Below, in pieces: positions 43,501 to 58,500 of a stretch of 64,000 nucleotides of DNA. Location: assembly GCF_041296385.1 (NCBI RefSeq), contig NC_091014.1, positions 13,305,578-13,369,577 of the forward strand, read 5' to 3'. The position numbers and the translations under genes are program-made. The notes beneath the pieces are model-generated. The model was not told the origin of the DNA and did no database searches. It was given only the letters and a program-made list of their open reading frames with translations. Source of the DNA: Aphelocoma coerulescens. Taxonomy: Eukaryota; Chordata; Aves; Passeriformes; Corvidae. The stretch's first letter is position 1. Every line of letters starts with the position of its first letter.

Positions 43501-46500
43501 TACTAACAGGAAAAACACATTTGAAGGAAGTGTTCCTGTAATTTCCTTATTCTACAAATCAGTCATTCTGCACTTAGCATATGATTCAAAAGAAGAACCA
43601 CACTGATGTACTGCTGCTTCTGCAAACACATATTTATACAAACAATTAATTCTTGTGATTTTTTCACTTTGAATCACAATGAATAAATGTAAATCTGGGG
43701 GTTTAAGTAGTTAAAGAAATTTTATCTACTTAAAATACTGTTTTTTAACTTTTTCTAGGTGTGCTCCCAAGTCTTACAAATTAAAATTGTCCCAATATAG
43801 CAAAAGCCAAGCAGAATCAAGCTTGCCACTTGACTCTGCCTTACTGCAGTGCTGCACTTGAATTTGCCACGCTGCATAGGAGCAGTGATTTCACATCTGC
43901 TCTTCCAACAGAGCCCGGAAAGGAATCAGAGAAAACACTGAGAATGGGAGGATGGGCTAAAACAACTCTATTGCTGTGGCCTGTTTGCATTAGAGTAGTA
44001 TCCTGCAGCTGCTGGAGTAAAATCCTGATTAGAATGCCACTTCTGTATCCCGTGGCATTCCCTTTCCCCTACTCCTCATGATGATACTATTTGTAAGACA
44101 CATACAAGGTCTTGTCCTTCCACAGGGTGAAGGACTTGGGCTGAGAAGGGTTTGGATCTCACCCCAGACTGTGGACTCTAACCACAGCTGTTGGTGCGTT
44201 ATGGCATTTGATTTTAGCATTACATGTTTTTGAACAATTGTGGTTCTTCATCCAGAAACAGCTCCTCAATGGGAACACAAGAAAAAATACCATCTCCCAG
44301 GTTCTCTTAGCTGATACTGAACAGAAACTCTTTAAGCTTTAAGATCAAAGTCTGGAATACGAGTCAGCCCTTTAATCATTATTTCAGGAAATTCAATCCA
44401 AAACTCTGTTGTGTAGTTATAGAGCTTTCCTCCCACCTCCCAGGTGAGCTTATATTACTAGGTAATACACACATGAATTGAGAAGGAATTTCAAGGGAGA
44501 CAAAAAAAAGTATTTAATAATATTAAATATTATCAAGTAATATTTGGAGTTGTTTAAATAGAAAAGCTAAGTATATATGAGTTTTGATACATACAGTTAT
44601 TTTTTAAAACTTTGAAATTATGTAAGACTCTTTTCTGCCCTGAATTGCTCAGAAGGACCAAGAAAAATTTCAATGACAGTGTCAAGGTGGGAAACAACAA
44701 GTTCTGTGAAAAAATATTCACCTGACTAAACAAGATTAATTTTATATGACTCAGAATCTAGACTAAACACGGAGCAAGTACAGGAGAAAATATATATAAG
44801 AAAGAGAGAATGGAAGAACTAGTGATGAGAGGAAGAAAATATAAAACATTTATAGACAAAGTAAATTTTTAAGAAAGAATTGGAAGCAGAAAAGAAAGAA
44901 GATGCTTTGAATACACAAGCAGAATGATACTTCCCTTTAAACTACTATAGTCAAAAGACTAAGTAAAACAGAAAAGAGTAAAGCATTATTGAAAGAGGAA
45001 TGGGTAAAATACTAAAGCAAGAGGAAAATGAGGAAGGTGAAACAGCAGTCTTCCCCCCTTTCCCCTATTAGGACTGTCAAGAGATTTCATAGAAGTATTT
45101 CTTACAAGAACACTTACAGTCTTTATGATCAATGCATTCATACAGACCTCTGATTTGAGTCTTTTATGCTTTGCCTTATCTCGTTCCAAGGAATCACAAA
45201 TCCCTTTCAGTTGTAACTCCAACTTTTTTAAATGTTTCAATTCTCTGTCTTTCTGTGTTTGATGGTGACTGAGAATATCTTGTTGCTTTTTGTTCTCCAA
45301 GATACATTTATTTAAATTATTGTCCAGAATTTGTCTATATAGATAGACACAGAATTTTAGAAACAGGTAACCTAATTAAGACATATATGTAAACAGGCAC
45401 TACTATTTTAATGGGTTTTGAGTACCTCATCACTATGGCTCAGCAGCGAGACAAACTTGTAAACTACTGACAAAAATCACACTAAAAAGTTGCATTTTTA
45501 TAACTATAATCAATTATAATACCCTAATTATGTCCACGAGGTCTCACAGTCTGTTCTAAATGTGTTAAAAATTCCAGGGAAACTAATACATATAGGAAGA
45601 AGAAAACACATTTTTTAGTCTGATGGAACATTTCCAAATAAGATGCCATGGGCCTTTAATACAAAGCTTGAAAGGCAAAAGCATTGTTGCTGAGCATATG
45701 GCCAGAATTACAACTATACATCCCCCTCTGCAAAGGAGGAATTATTTGATGCTTGCCTTCAAACTAACAGTTTATTTTACTTTACCAAGTAAATATAAAA
45801 TCATAATTGAAGGGATTATTAAAGAGATGATTAACCAATCCCCACTGAAATTCAGGAGTACGTGAGCACAGACATCTATCTCATTTGAAAATGAAGATAC
45901 TGACATATTTTTTCTTCTTCAATTTGCTTTCAGTGGGTTATGCAGGAAAGAAACCATGTGCACTAAAGAGAGAAACCCTCTAAAATATTTCACTTTAAGA
46001 GCAAAATCTCACAGCATTTTATCAAATGCTTATGCTTTTTCATGTTCTTCTTCAAGCCAGACCCTAGATTCCAGATTCCAAATTTTTATGTAAACATTCC
46101 TGAAGTCAATACCAAGCCTGATCATTTCTGATTTGCACTGGTTGCAGCATAAAGCTTGAAAATAGAAGCAATAAAACAGAAAAAAGAAATAGACTTTTGA
46201 GAACAGAAAATCATTCACTCTTTCCATGTGGCTCATGTCTCTTACTCTAACCTGTCTGATAGGACAGCTAATTCCTTCTCTGTGCTCATTTCTAGTAATT
46301 TTGTCAAAGTAATGCATTCTCGTTCACTGTTTTCTATCAAAGTTTGTCTCTCATCCAATTCCTTCATTACATCTTCTCTTTCTTGCAAAATCTCTTCAAT
46401 CCTTCTTTCAGTGGCTTTCAGGGTTCTGTTCAATTCTTCTATTTGGTCATTTAGGCCTTCATTCTTCTTCTCTGCATCGCTGTGGATATATTTTAACAAA

Positions 46501-49500
46501 GCAGTAAGGGTTAACTTTTCCACATGCATATTTAGAAGACAAAATGTAAGTTGCCAGTTTCTGTGGACACACAAAATAATTTCACAACAATATATGTTTA
46601 AAAGCAGACAGTGAAAACCTTCAAATTCCAATATAGTCCAAAAATAAAATTGCAGCTAAGCCATAGGGTTAACTGACAGCTTAGCACCATGAAAGTGTTA
46701 AAAAGAGTTCTAGTAAGCTGATTTCTGTCAACATTACTAGGTACATGGGTGTGACACCTCTAAATAGTCTTCCTGAGACTGGGAAATCTGGTTAGTCTAT
46801 TCTGCAATGTGACACAAATATAAAGACTCATTTAAATATTTCATTAATAGCCACCTGCACAATGTAGGTTTTAGAAATTGCTTCTCTGTAACACAATAGG
46901 GCAAACTTCTTAGATTTATGATGGCAGAGTTGCATTAAGCAGAGTAGCGAGGAAAATGTAGAAGAAAACCATCACACAAGTTTTAAACCTGAGAAATTTA
47001 ACACAGTTGAGCAGTTTCTGTATTACAAATAGGGATTGGAAGCAGGAGATACAAAAACTTCAGTGTAACCCTGTGCACAAATGGTACAAACCCCATAATT
47101 CCTCTGGATGGCAACTGGGCTGCTGGGATCTGTGAGTGATGCGGCTGAAACTGCACAGCGCTAATTTGATTTTACACTTACAGAAAACAGCACACGCCAT
47201 GCTTCAGAGGAGAAGAACCCCAGCTTCACAAGAGACAAAAAGAAAAGGCTTTCTGCTGGCTTACATTTTCCCTGATGAAGTGTTAGAGACTGCAATTCAT
47301 GTCAGGACCTTACAGCAAAGCACCTGTGACTCAACAGCAGGTACAGAAGGACCAAGGGAGAAAGGGCTTGTAGCTCAGGCCACACTGGCAGCTGTGGAAG
47401 TGTTAGTTTAAATGTTGATCCTAACTTTAATCAACAACTATCCTCAATCTTTTCTATAACCAAGGGATGAGAAGAAGTCATACATATATATATTAATATA
47501 TATAGAATTATTTATTAAAAACATACATTTTTTTCTGATTCAACTTCTCAGTTTCTTTTGCAAGTTGCTTTGGAACACCAAGGATCCTAACTAGCTCAGC
47601 CTAGTGATAAAACAGAAAGGTTTGATTAATAGCCTCAAAACCTGATGAGTTTTCATAGCAGTAATATTCACTTAGAACTGCTGTGAAAATAGGTAGGAAA
47701 TATGTTTTTGAATTACTTAGTTTGTCCCAGAGAAGTGTAGCTGCTACTTTTGAAAGTAAACATCGATATTTACAGTTTTAGTATGTCTTCAAGACAGAAA
47801 TTATGCTTGAATATTATGAATACATCTTACAATGCTATTTATATCATGGAAAGAAGTAGACCCAAGTATGTTTTTAATTCCCAGCATAAATCTGTACAAA
47901 CTGTAATCTGAGCAGCCTACAATAACACAACATAGCTAAGATGTCTTTATGGAAACCACTTTTTAATCAAAACCATGACTATTATTATTTCCTAAAGGAG
48001 TAATAAGGATATGGCACAGCAGCATGTTTCATGCCTATTGAAAAATGGTCTGATATTTAATGTAAGGACATAATGAACTTGGAATGACAAACAACATCAA
48101 GAAGATTCACTGCTCCTTTGGACAAAACATGTACCCATATACACACACAGGCACTCACAGATATATAGGCACAATTAATTTTGTGTTACTTTTAAATAAG
48201 TCTGCGTCTCCTGAAGCTTTTCCATTTCTTCCTCATCTGTTAGTATCAGCTTTTCCTTGGATGAAACAGCTTCTTTTAGTGAATCAATTTCTGCTTTCCT
48301 CTGGATTACTTCTTTGCTGAGCTCATCACAATTTTCTTTCAACTGTTTAATTCTATCGTCTTTCTTTAAAAATCAAGTAAAAGTCCAGATTAATTGTATT
48401 TTCCCTTTTACATTTTGCAGGCTTCTGACAACACAGACTCACTAACATTGAGTGATGATAACATTTTTAGTGACAAGATATGAAATGTATTTTTTTTACC
48501 AGATGTGTGTTTCTTCTATCAATACTATCAGAATGTTATTTCCAACAAAGCCACAAATATTCCTCAGGATTTATGACTGCAAAGGTATTTTTCATGTTCA
48601 CATTTTAGAACCAAAAACCTGCAGCTATCTTTACATGGAGTATCCATTTGCTGAATATAGTAAATATTTTCTTGAGTAAACAAAAAAAATTCCAGATCTT
48701 TTCTGAATCAGTTATTTATTGCTTGCCCTAGAGTTATCAAAACAGAATGATATAATATAGCCTATAAAATCTGCTTCTTTTAAAATCTATTTTTCTATGT
48801 ATTCTATTTTAAATAAACTCTAAAAATACACCCTGTGAAAACATTTTCAGTGATGTTTTTATATGTTAGATGACATAACAAAAAACATTGCTTTTCTCAT
48901 GTTTTGTACTTACCTTTTCTTTTAACATTCTTTCATATTCATTTTCCAGAAGATTTTTTTCTTCTCGCAAGCTACAGTAAAAATCAAAGCAGAACTAAAT
49001 GTATTAGTAATATAATAACCATTACTGTAATATAGTAAATGGTAAGAAAGTATGAAAGCCTATCCTGTGTTAGACTAAAACACACAGTGAATTATCATGA
49101 AAGGTGCTCAGATTTAAAGGAAGTTTGCTGACTGGTAGCTGAAGGGGTCCTGAAGGACTGAGTGCATGTATGGAGGTACACACATCTTTTTCTACAGTGC
49201 ACACATCTAAACATTTGAACCTGATTTTTCTTAGTCTGACCACCTGCAGGGGTGCATTCATTCCTCACTCACCCTTGCCTTTTACTAGTGGCACCCTACA
49301 CCCACAGTTCCTCCCAACCTCAAAACAAAATATTAACAGAGAAATGTGGCAAAAGGAAAGAGGAGTCGGGTAATAAATAGCCACAAAGACATCACATATC
49401 AAAGAAAGTGCAGTTGTTATGAGAAACCTTCTTCCTATGAATGTTTTCACATACACATTTACTCTTCAGACAACTGTAAGTGAAGCTCCTCACATCTGGA

Positions 49501-52500
49501 CTGGATCCTGTGAAAAAAAATCCTGAAAAGCGGCATCGGTTATAGGCTAAGTCAAAGGAGTATGGTAGAAAACTAAATTGAATAGCCACAGTGATCTTAA
49601 CCTATATCCAAAACTAAATTGCAATTTAATTTCAGGCAACAATAGGGATAGATGCTAAAGAAGTGAAGAAGGAGGAAAGGAAAAAATAGGAAAGCTCTTA
49701 GAGCTTGTGGATGTTTAATAACACTGCCCTGAGAAGGATGAAGGAATGATTAAAAAAAGGGAGTTATACCAACAACCTTGTTGGATTTACAGTAGGGAAC
49801 TTCTTGGTAGCAGGTAGGTAAATACTGCCAAATACAAAAGATTATCCATACTGAAGGTACATCTGTACATCCCCAGTGCATGCACAGGACAGGTCTACAC
49901 CTATAGTAGGTAAAGGGGCTACAGCAGTCTGTATGCCATCACAACCAAACTGAACTGAGTCACTCTGCTATTCACTGGGAACAAGGAGGCAGGTTCCTGC
50001 AATGTAATTGGTACCCACAGTGACATTTCAGAGTCTCAGTCTATAAAGAAGTAAAGATTGCAGCTAAGAAATAGGTGGAACAGACAAATCCTCTGTCCCA
50101 GGTATAGCAAAGAACTAACTTCAGTGCTTAAATTTGTGTTTATAACTCCAGTGGGAGGATGTGCTGGTCAAGTTTTGTTGAGATCCAAGGCAGTCTGGTA
50201 GAATAAATACCTCTTTAAATTAGGGAAACATTAAGAGAAGGGGACAAACTTCCGTAAGACAGTTGTGTCACTTGGAGCTGAAAACAGTGGTAAGGGACTC
50301 CTGGGCAGCCCCACCCACCCAAAGCAGCTATTACAGTTACCTCATAATGTGGCTGATACAGAAAAGAGGCAGCTAATTGTTATTTCTTTTTTTTCTTCTG
50401 AAACCTTCCAGCAGCAGTGTAAGATTTTGCATGGTGGTGGTGGTTCAGGTTTCAGAAAGTGTGTGGTCATGGGAAGAGAGATCAGTCTCCCAGCAGCCAA
50501 CCTCATGGAGGACCATCCCTAGGACCTTATGCTCAACCCTTTAGCAGTGCTGATTTAAGGTTCTCTCCCCTACTCCACCACCCCCACCCTCTCAATAAAC
50601 TCCTTCTTACATTTGAATCCTCCAACAAAAGGAGTGAAGCTTATACCTGGAAGTCTTAGGCAACATACTTCCAGTTAAGGAAAGGAAACAATTTTAGAAA
50701 AAGAGAACTGGGTTGGTGGCGTTGCAATATAAACAAAACAAAACAAAATCTATCCCATGAATAAGAAGCTCTGGCTCAGATGAAGAGCAAAGAGAAAAGA
50801 GATGCAGAGTAGATGATGTTGATATACAGCATGCATGATATTTGTATGGGCAGAGTACAAGTATGCCTCTACAGGGACTGGTAAAGTCTAAAAACTAATT
50901 TGAATGCCAGTGTTTGAACACTCACAGAGTGAACGAGTTTGCAAAACAAAATCTTTTAAAGAAAAAAGTTGAATTTAAATCAATTGTCCACCAAAACTGA
51001 TAAAATTGATTTTAAAAAAAATTCCAAAATCATATTCCAAACCCATTTGGCAGTACTCCAAGTTGAATTCCTTGGGACTGGCATAATCACACTAAGGATA
51101 ATGGACATCTACTTTGTACAAATACCTGTAACTGACTGCTACAAAATATTATTAAATAAGTCCTGTGAAAATGATTAAAGAGGTACTACTACATGGCTTG
51201 TGGTTAGTCCATGCTGTGCCCTCTTTCATCTCACGCTGGATGATCAAAAGAGCAATACCAAAGATGAGGAAGGAGAGCAAAGTTGACACTGTTTTCATTT
51301 TGTCACATTCCTCACTCATGAGGACAGATTCCTGTGGAACCATTCCAGTTTCACAACAAAGACTTCTCCATCCAGCAAAAGCAAAATGATTTGAACACCT
51401 CATTTTCTGTGACATAAACAAAGGCAACAGTGAACTGCAAGGACCAAGCTACCTAAATAGCCAGCTGACCAACTGTTTCCACACAAAAACCAGTGGAAGT
51501 GTGAAAAGAAAAAATGGGTAAAAAGAAAGAAGTTAAATCTCTCTCTTTTGAGCAATGAGTTTGATCCAGTTGCGCATACCCAGAAGTCAGACAGGCAGCC
51601 CTAAGCTAACATCCTGGGCTTCCTTACTGTCAGGGATAAAAACCCAAAGGCCAGGTCATCTGGCATCCCAGGTGACTGTTTTAGGATGACATAAATTACC
51701 AGTTGAAGATAACCTACATCTCTCTGTGGACTCTAAAGGGGAGGCAGGATTATTAACACACATTTTGAAATCAAATTAGATTCTTCAAAGAATTTAAGTT
51801 TAGTCTCTGATTTAATAGATGAACACAGAAACATAATGTAAGATAAGCAGAGAAATTTTGGTCTTTCAATTTAGCATTTGAATCTTTTAATCTGTGTTAT
51901 ATGGATAACAACCCCATGACTGTTTTACTTAGACATGAATCACAACAACAAACGAAACAGCTGCAACTGGCATTAGGCATTTAAATTTCCCATTATTTTA
52001 TAGCTCTTCCCTGATGGATGTATTTTTCAACATCATGTGGATTTTATTATTATCATTATTATACCTCTAAGAACACACACAATGGAAAGAAGATAAACCT
52101 CTTAAGTTTAAGCATTAATGTGTGCAAATGTTTCTAACATCGCTCTCTTCTTGTTTTCATGAAGCCTAATAACAGCATTGTACATGAAAAGTTATCATGG
52201 ATGCAGATGTAATGAGTTAAAAAAAGGCAGTTGGAAAACTGGGCCATTAATAAAAAATACATTCCAGATTTTTCCCTGAGAGACATTTACAGCTGCAAGC
52301 TGACACAGAAATAAAAAAATTAAGACAGAGAGATTAAGAAATGCAGTGGCAGGTGTGAACAGAGGTCCATTTCACTTCCTCAGCTCACGAAATAACCACA
52401 ATGCTATTATCATTCAAAGTCCCATCAGGCAAGAAAGTGAACTCCTTCAGCTACTCTGTCTCACAGCTGGGATTGCTTGGAAAACCATAGAAGGTGTTTG

Positions 52501-55500
52501 GCACCTCACAACTAAAAACTAGTGACCACAGGTAGAAGTTATCACAGCTGACAAGCTGCCAGCATGAGCTTCCTGTAAGGCTCTGAGCTGTAATTAGTTT
52601 GTAGGTACCAGGGAATGCAGTCACAAGACCAGCTGATAACAACTTCAGCTGTGACTCTATTTATTTTACTTATGGCATGAAATTCTTTATGAGAGAAGCT
52701 ATGGACAAAAGCTTAAATTTTCAGTTTTTAATTATTGAGTGACTAATACAGAAATAATTACAAGCATTGAAATAGTTTTCCTTATTTGCAATGCTTCTAC
52801 AAGGACAAAGTCAGTTTTGCAATCCTGACTTCCATGCAGTTGCACAGAGTACTTCAGTGACAAGCCATTTTGCTACCTGCACAAATCATTGTGAGAGCTG
52901 GAGATTGGACCTAGGCTTTCAAACAAAATTGTTTTCAAGCATAAGGGACCTTTAATCTCACAAACTCTTGTTATAGATAAATTTAGTACAAATTAATTGC
53001 TTTATTTTAAATGAATTGTTTAGATGATAGATTTAGATTTAATATTTATTATTTCTCAACAATAAACTACTGTTGATATCATTGTGTAATAAAGAAAAGC
53101 AGTTCTTCTTTCTGTTGTCTCCTAAACCAGAACTCCAAGCCTCACATGAACATTAAAATGAAATGTCTCCTCGAGCCGGAACAAATCCTTGCTGATCACT
53201 GATTCTTTCTCTCTTGTTCTGCTAATTTGCTTTTTTGCTCTATATTCTTACTTACTGGGGCTTCTTATCAATTATATGAAGACATTTCATGGCTCTGAAT
53301 GCAATTTTAGCAGAACTGAGTGGAGATGACTGGTTTTCCTTTTACTTTATTACCCTTGCCAAGTAGTTATTGACAGGAAGAATACTCCCAGAGTCAGCTC
53401 TGACTTTGGGATAGTGGCCCAAGCTTGATAAGCTCAGTAAAATCCTCCCAACCCTTGTTCTCCCTGTGTGCTGAGCTCTCAGGCAGACACACCAGCAGTG
53501 AGCCCAGTACATCCATTTGGCAGAACAGGGCACAAACTGGAAGAGGAGGCACATATCTACAGTGGGAACACACCCCATCCATGCAGTCACCCTCAGGGTG
53601 ACTTCCCTGACAGCTGAAGTGTGTCAGAGAGGCTTCTGAATACCTCATGTACCTATTCAAACTATGAAAAAAGTCACAAGATTCCTGAAACCCTGATGAT
53701 ACTACAATGCTGAAAGCAATTTAAATTTATTCTGGGAATGTTGACTATTCATTGGAACAATAAAGAATTAAAACAGAAGGTGAAATATCACCTTCAGCTG
53801 TTAAAAATGTCTGGTAAAAATTGTTTACAGAGGCAAGCAAATAAGAAAATAAATAGGGATAGAAGAGTATGGAATAGTAAGAGACCTTGACACGTTTAGT
53901 AATGTTATGGCATATCTGCTGTATGACTCCACAAGAGAGAAATGTCATTGTTGTCAGATTTGAATCTGAGTGCAAAAAAGGTGCTAAGTACTCATAGCTA
54001 TCAGAGAAAGTGAATTAAAGCAGGAAACAAAGGTATCAGAGATAAGGGGGATGCTTCAGAGGAAGAAAGGTTTACAGAAACAGGGGAACAGGGGAACAGA
54101 GATCTGCAGAACCAGGGAAAGAAGATTAGATTTCTCACTTACAGCTGAGCAGTAGGTCTGAGTAGACATTCTAAAAAAAGGATAAAGCCGTAGATAAGAG
54201 ACACAGATAATTCCTTCAAAACCTTTCCCCCTCCATTTTCCCTGCCTGCTATACATACAAAGGTAAATAAACAACATGTTTGTTTTCAGACTGAACAGGC
54301 ATTAGTCATAATTCCCAAGGCAAAATTCACTTGTAAGTGCCAAGTACAGCTGGGACTGTATTAACACAGTTGGACAACAAGGGAAACTCTGTTCCAGAGA
54401 GATCAAGGGCCAAGAGAGGTTGGACCATGACTTTTTATCCTGAGAAATGAAGGAAACCAAGCAGCGACCTAACAGTAAACTGCTAATATCCTTCCATGCA
54501 GCTTCCCTCCCCTCTGTCTGTGACATTGTCCATGCACACAGATACTTCAGAAAATGTTGCTTTATTCTTTGGATAAAACCACAAGCATACAGATCTTCAT
54601 TTTATATCAGTGTGACTATTAGATCACCTGCTACTCACAACCCTATTCTGGACATTAATTTTCACTGTCTTTCACAGGCGCCAAACTCATCCCTTCATTA
54701 CAAACATATTCATACCCACTATCTGGTTTTCTTCACAGTCCATTTCTCCACTACATTCACTCAACCATTCCTCACACATATTGTGCTAATCCTGTCCATT
54801 CTACACTAGCCCAACTCAAAATCTGTATAATTTCTTGAATATTTCTGGAATTTCTCTCCCAGTAAGCAAATCCTCACATAACTAAGGCACATCCTTCTCA
54901 CTTCACACCCACAACACGCATAAGACCCAATACTGCCATCAGGCATGAAACAGATTCCAAACAAGGAACAATTAAATAATCTGTAGCTCCCAAGTTTGAA
55001 AAATCAACAAATTAAAGGGGGAAGGGGTTGCACAAAAGAGATCTATCAAACCATTCTACAACAGTGAAAATTAGGACAGGATCAGATGTTCATTGTCTCA
55101 TCCAATACAAGAACTACAGGGCACTAAATGAAGCTGTAGGAGTTGGGTTAAGAAAAGCAAGGAGGTGGCAGCTCTTACATAGTTAATCTGTGGAACTCAT
55201 CGCCCAGCATGTTGCAATGTCAGAAGTTTGTTCTGGAGGAGATGGGAGAAGTTCAAAGGAACAGGGGTCAACTGAGGATTCCTAAACACAGAGGACTGTA
55301 TTTGGCTCATGAAATCCCCACATCATGAGTGGTTGGGGCTGCACTTTTGGTGTCCATTAGATAATGCACCTCATGTACCTCTGGTCAGACTGTACAGCTG
55401 GGTTTGATCCCAGGCAATACATAAGACATAAGTTTCTTACTACAGTGAAGGAACATTTTTTACAGCATGACTGACCCAAAAAGTGGGTTTTTTATCTTCA

Positions 55501-58500
55501 AAACATTCAGTTCGCATATAAAGATTAATCCAGTAAATGTTCAAGGGTAATTGAAATAATACCTACACTTCATTTTGTATAGAATAGAATTCTACTTTTG
55601 ACTAGAGGTAGAAAATAGAGAATGGGAAAATATTCCCTAAACATACAATTTTTTTGAAAATTGATGCAAAATCAGTAAAAAATGTTCATAAGATATGAGG
55701 GCAAACAGTTAAAAAGCATAATACTTTTGAAGACCTCATTTCTGGACTTCTTGGAAATTGCAATAAATTCTGTATTTAATAATTATTTCAGGAAATTTCA
55801 TGTTTCTTAGTTATCTCATAGCAAATAATTTTTTCCAGATGCTTTCCATGTTTCTTTCCCACTCCCAATTTGCTTCATTCTCAAGTTTCTTTTTCTCTTA
55901 GAGCAAACACTTGGCTCTAAAAAACCAGAAAAAAAATCAAGAAAGAATTGCCAGAAAAATCTGTTCCATGCAGTGTGTACAGTGTTCCTGATTCCCTTGC
56001 AGAATAATAACCTTAACTGCTGAGATGCTGACATTGTGTGTTTGTATTATACACACACCAATGACACTACAGATGGATTGAAGATGGGTAAAAATAGAAA
56101 GCCCCCCACAAAATAAAAATCTGATTTCATCTGCCTAGGTACATATATTTTTACAAATACAATACTTCTGCTTGTAATTTTGCTATAAAATATGAAGATA
56201 ATTGAAATGTATACAATACCAAGCTAATTCTGGACTGTTGTCCTTACAAAGAAATGTTAAGATTTCACTCCTCTCACAGCAAATTTATCATTTTTCTGAC
56301 ATTAGAATATACAAGTATTTCTTCCCCTTTGAATACCTGAACAGAAAAACTTGAATGCACTGTGCTACTGATGTTAAAAATAGCACTGGGTCTATTTATG
56401 ATATCGTTCCATAAAATCCAAGCCAACGGGTCTCTGAGACGCTTTAAACACTGGTATTGAAGGTGTCCTAGACTAGAATTGTTCATGTTAATTTTGCCTC
56501 CCTAAATATTATTCATGCAATGTAGTAAATTTTAAACAGCATTTTAAAGGACACCATACCATGTTCTAAATTTAAAACTATCTACAAATCTCTCACCATG
56601 GTAAATTTATTCATTGCTGACATGTTGCTGTTACTGGGGAAACTTTGTGGCAATTCGTTTAACAACAGCCATCAAGAAATGTGGCCATGTAAAATGTAAA
56701 GGAGATTGAATTTTATTCCATGTTAACATCTTTCTAGATTAGCTATGATGAAATTAGCAGCATTTGACCACTTTCACCTACCATTCCACCTTCAACCGAT
56801 TTTCATACACTCTTCCTTTAACAACATTGTATTCACTTCTGCAGCTAAGAAGTTGTTGCCTCATTTGGGAAGCTTCTCTGGAAGCTTCACTGGGGAACTG
56901 TTCTGCTCTTTCCAGTTCACATTGTTCCAGTTCTGCACTCAGGCGTTCGGCTTCCTGCAACAGCTGGGTCTCAGATTCCTGTAAACTACATTAAATAGAC
57001 AAACTTAGAATGAGTCAATGAGAAGCACAAGTTTTGTATTTATATTTCTTTACATACCTACAATATTTAATTCAAGATTTTCAAGATGAGATGGAATTAA
57101 GATCTGAATAAGCTTGTCTGACCTCCCAGGTGACCCTGCTTTGGACAGGAGGTTGGACCTCCTAAGTTCTGCTCGAACCTGAATCATCCTATGGTGCCAT
57201 GAGAGCAGTGGACTCTGGTCTCAGGGGTTTTTCTCCACATACCTAGAGCTGGAGTGAGATTCATCTCATCTAATTTTAACCAGATGACAGATGGTTACTT
57301 AGTCTAATTTATCTTTCTAGCACTTCCTAGACACAAATTAAGAGACAGGGAATCCATTTTATCCTAAGAAGTGCCAAAGGCTAGATCTGATTCAGTGTGG
57401 AGACCTATAATGGTGAAGTATTCACCAGGACAAAGCCCAGTCTGGCCTATATGACAACTTTCTTAATAAACACTGAGACATCTACCCAGTGATGAATTAC
57501 ATCTTGCTACTGCTGTAGTGCTACCAAGATCTGAAATAACTCATGTAATGATACACAAGCCAAAAATACATTTGTGGACATCTGTGGAAGCCTGTAGATC
57601 AATGATCAGTGATCTGATCTGACTTGTATTACCAAAGTGTAGCTCCACAGAAACAACAAACTAGCTCCAGTCAGTGTCAGGAAACTGGTATTCAGAATAT
57701 ACTTATGAACCTGTGTGGTGACAGCTGAAAAATATCCTAAAGACTGTTAGTAAAATACATAGATTATTATGGAAAACTCTTAAAGGGAACTACAGTATGA
57801 AAATTCATATACAATGCACCACACATAAGCCTATACTTTATGCCATAGAAATCATTGTGCATGCCTCCTCAGTATTACTACGTTATGATTTTTATATAAT
57901 GGCATGCTAAAATTAGTCACAATTATGTAGAAGAATAAAGAACTCTATCACTTGCCTTTTACTAATTAAAAATATAGTGCAATTTAATTTCTTTTTAAAA
58001 ACAAAGGAACTTAGAATTTCCCATATTGAGAAACTCCAGACATAAATTTTGGCTCAAATTTGACATTTATGGCTTAGACAGAAAAACAAAATTACATATC
58101 ATATAAAGAATAGAGATGGTAAAATGGTGATAAAAATACAAAATATAAAACTGACTACACAGCAAAAAATAATGTAGCCGAAAAGGTTTTGATTCATGCA
58201 ACATTTCTCCCCAGATAACCACTTCCTTTTTCTAAACTAGAAAATAAGAAAACCACAGACTTCAACAGAAAACAGTGTGTACCTTTATAATGAACAAATA
58301 ATTTCATGTGTGATGTATTTACACCCATACACTAAGGGAAAAATAAACTGAGTTATTAACACTTCATTCTGTATGATATTTAAATCTTCTTTAAATCTAA
58401 CAGAATTTATGCAGTTGTAGGAGAAAATACAATTGGTTGTAGTAATACACAGTTTCAAACAGTTCTTTCTTAACACATACATTTTATATGCAATTACATG

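Noticed and set aside
56979..56985. Inner acceptor (tttacag) for a CCDC146 exon
   Set aside because: The exon before ends in phase 2; the inner site would enter in phase 0 and lose the conserved S-x-QESE junction.
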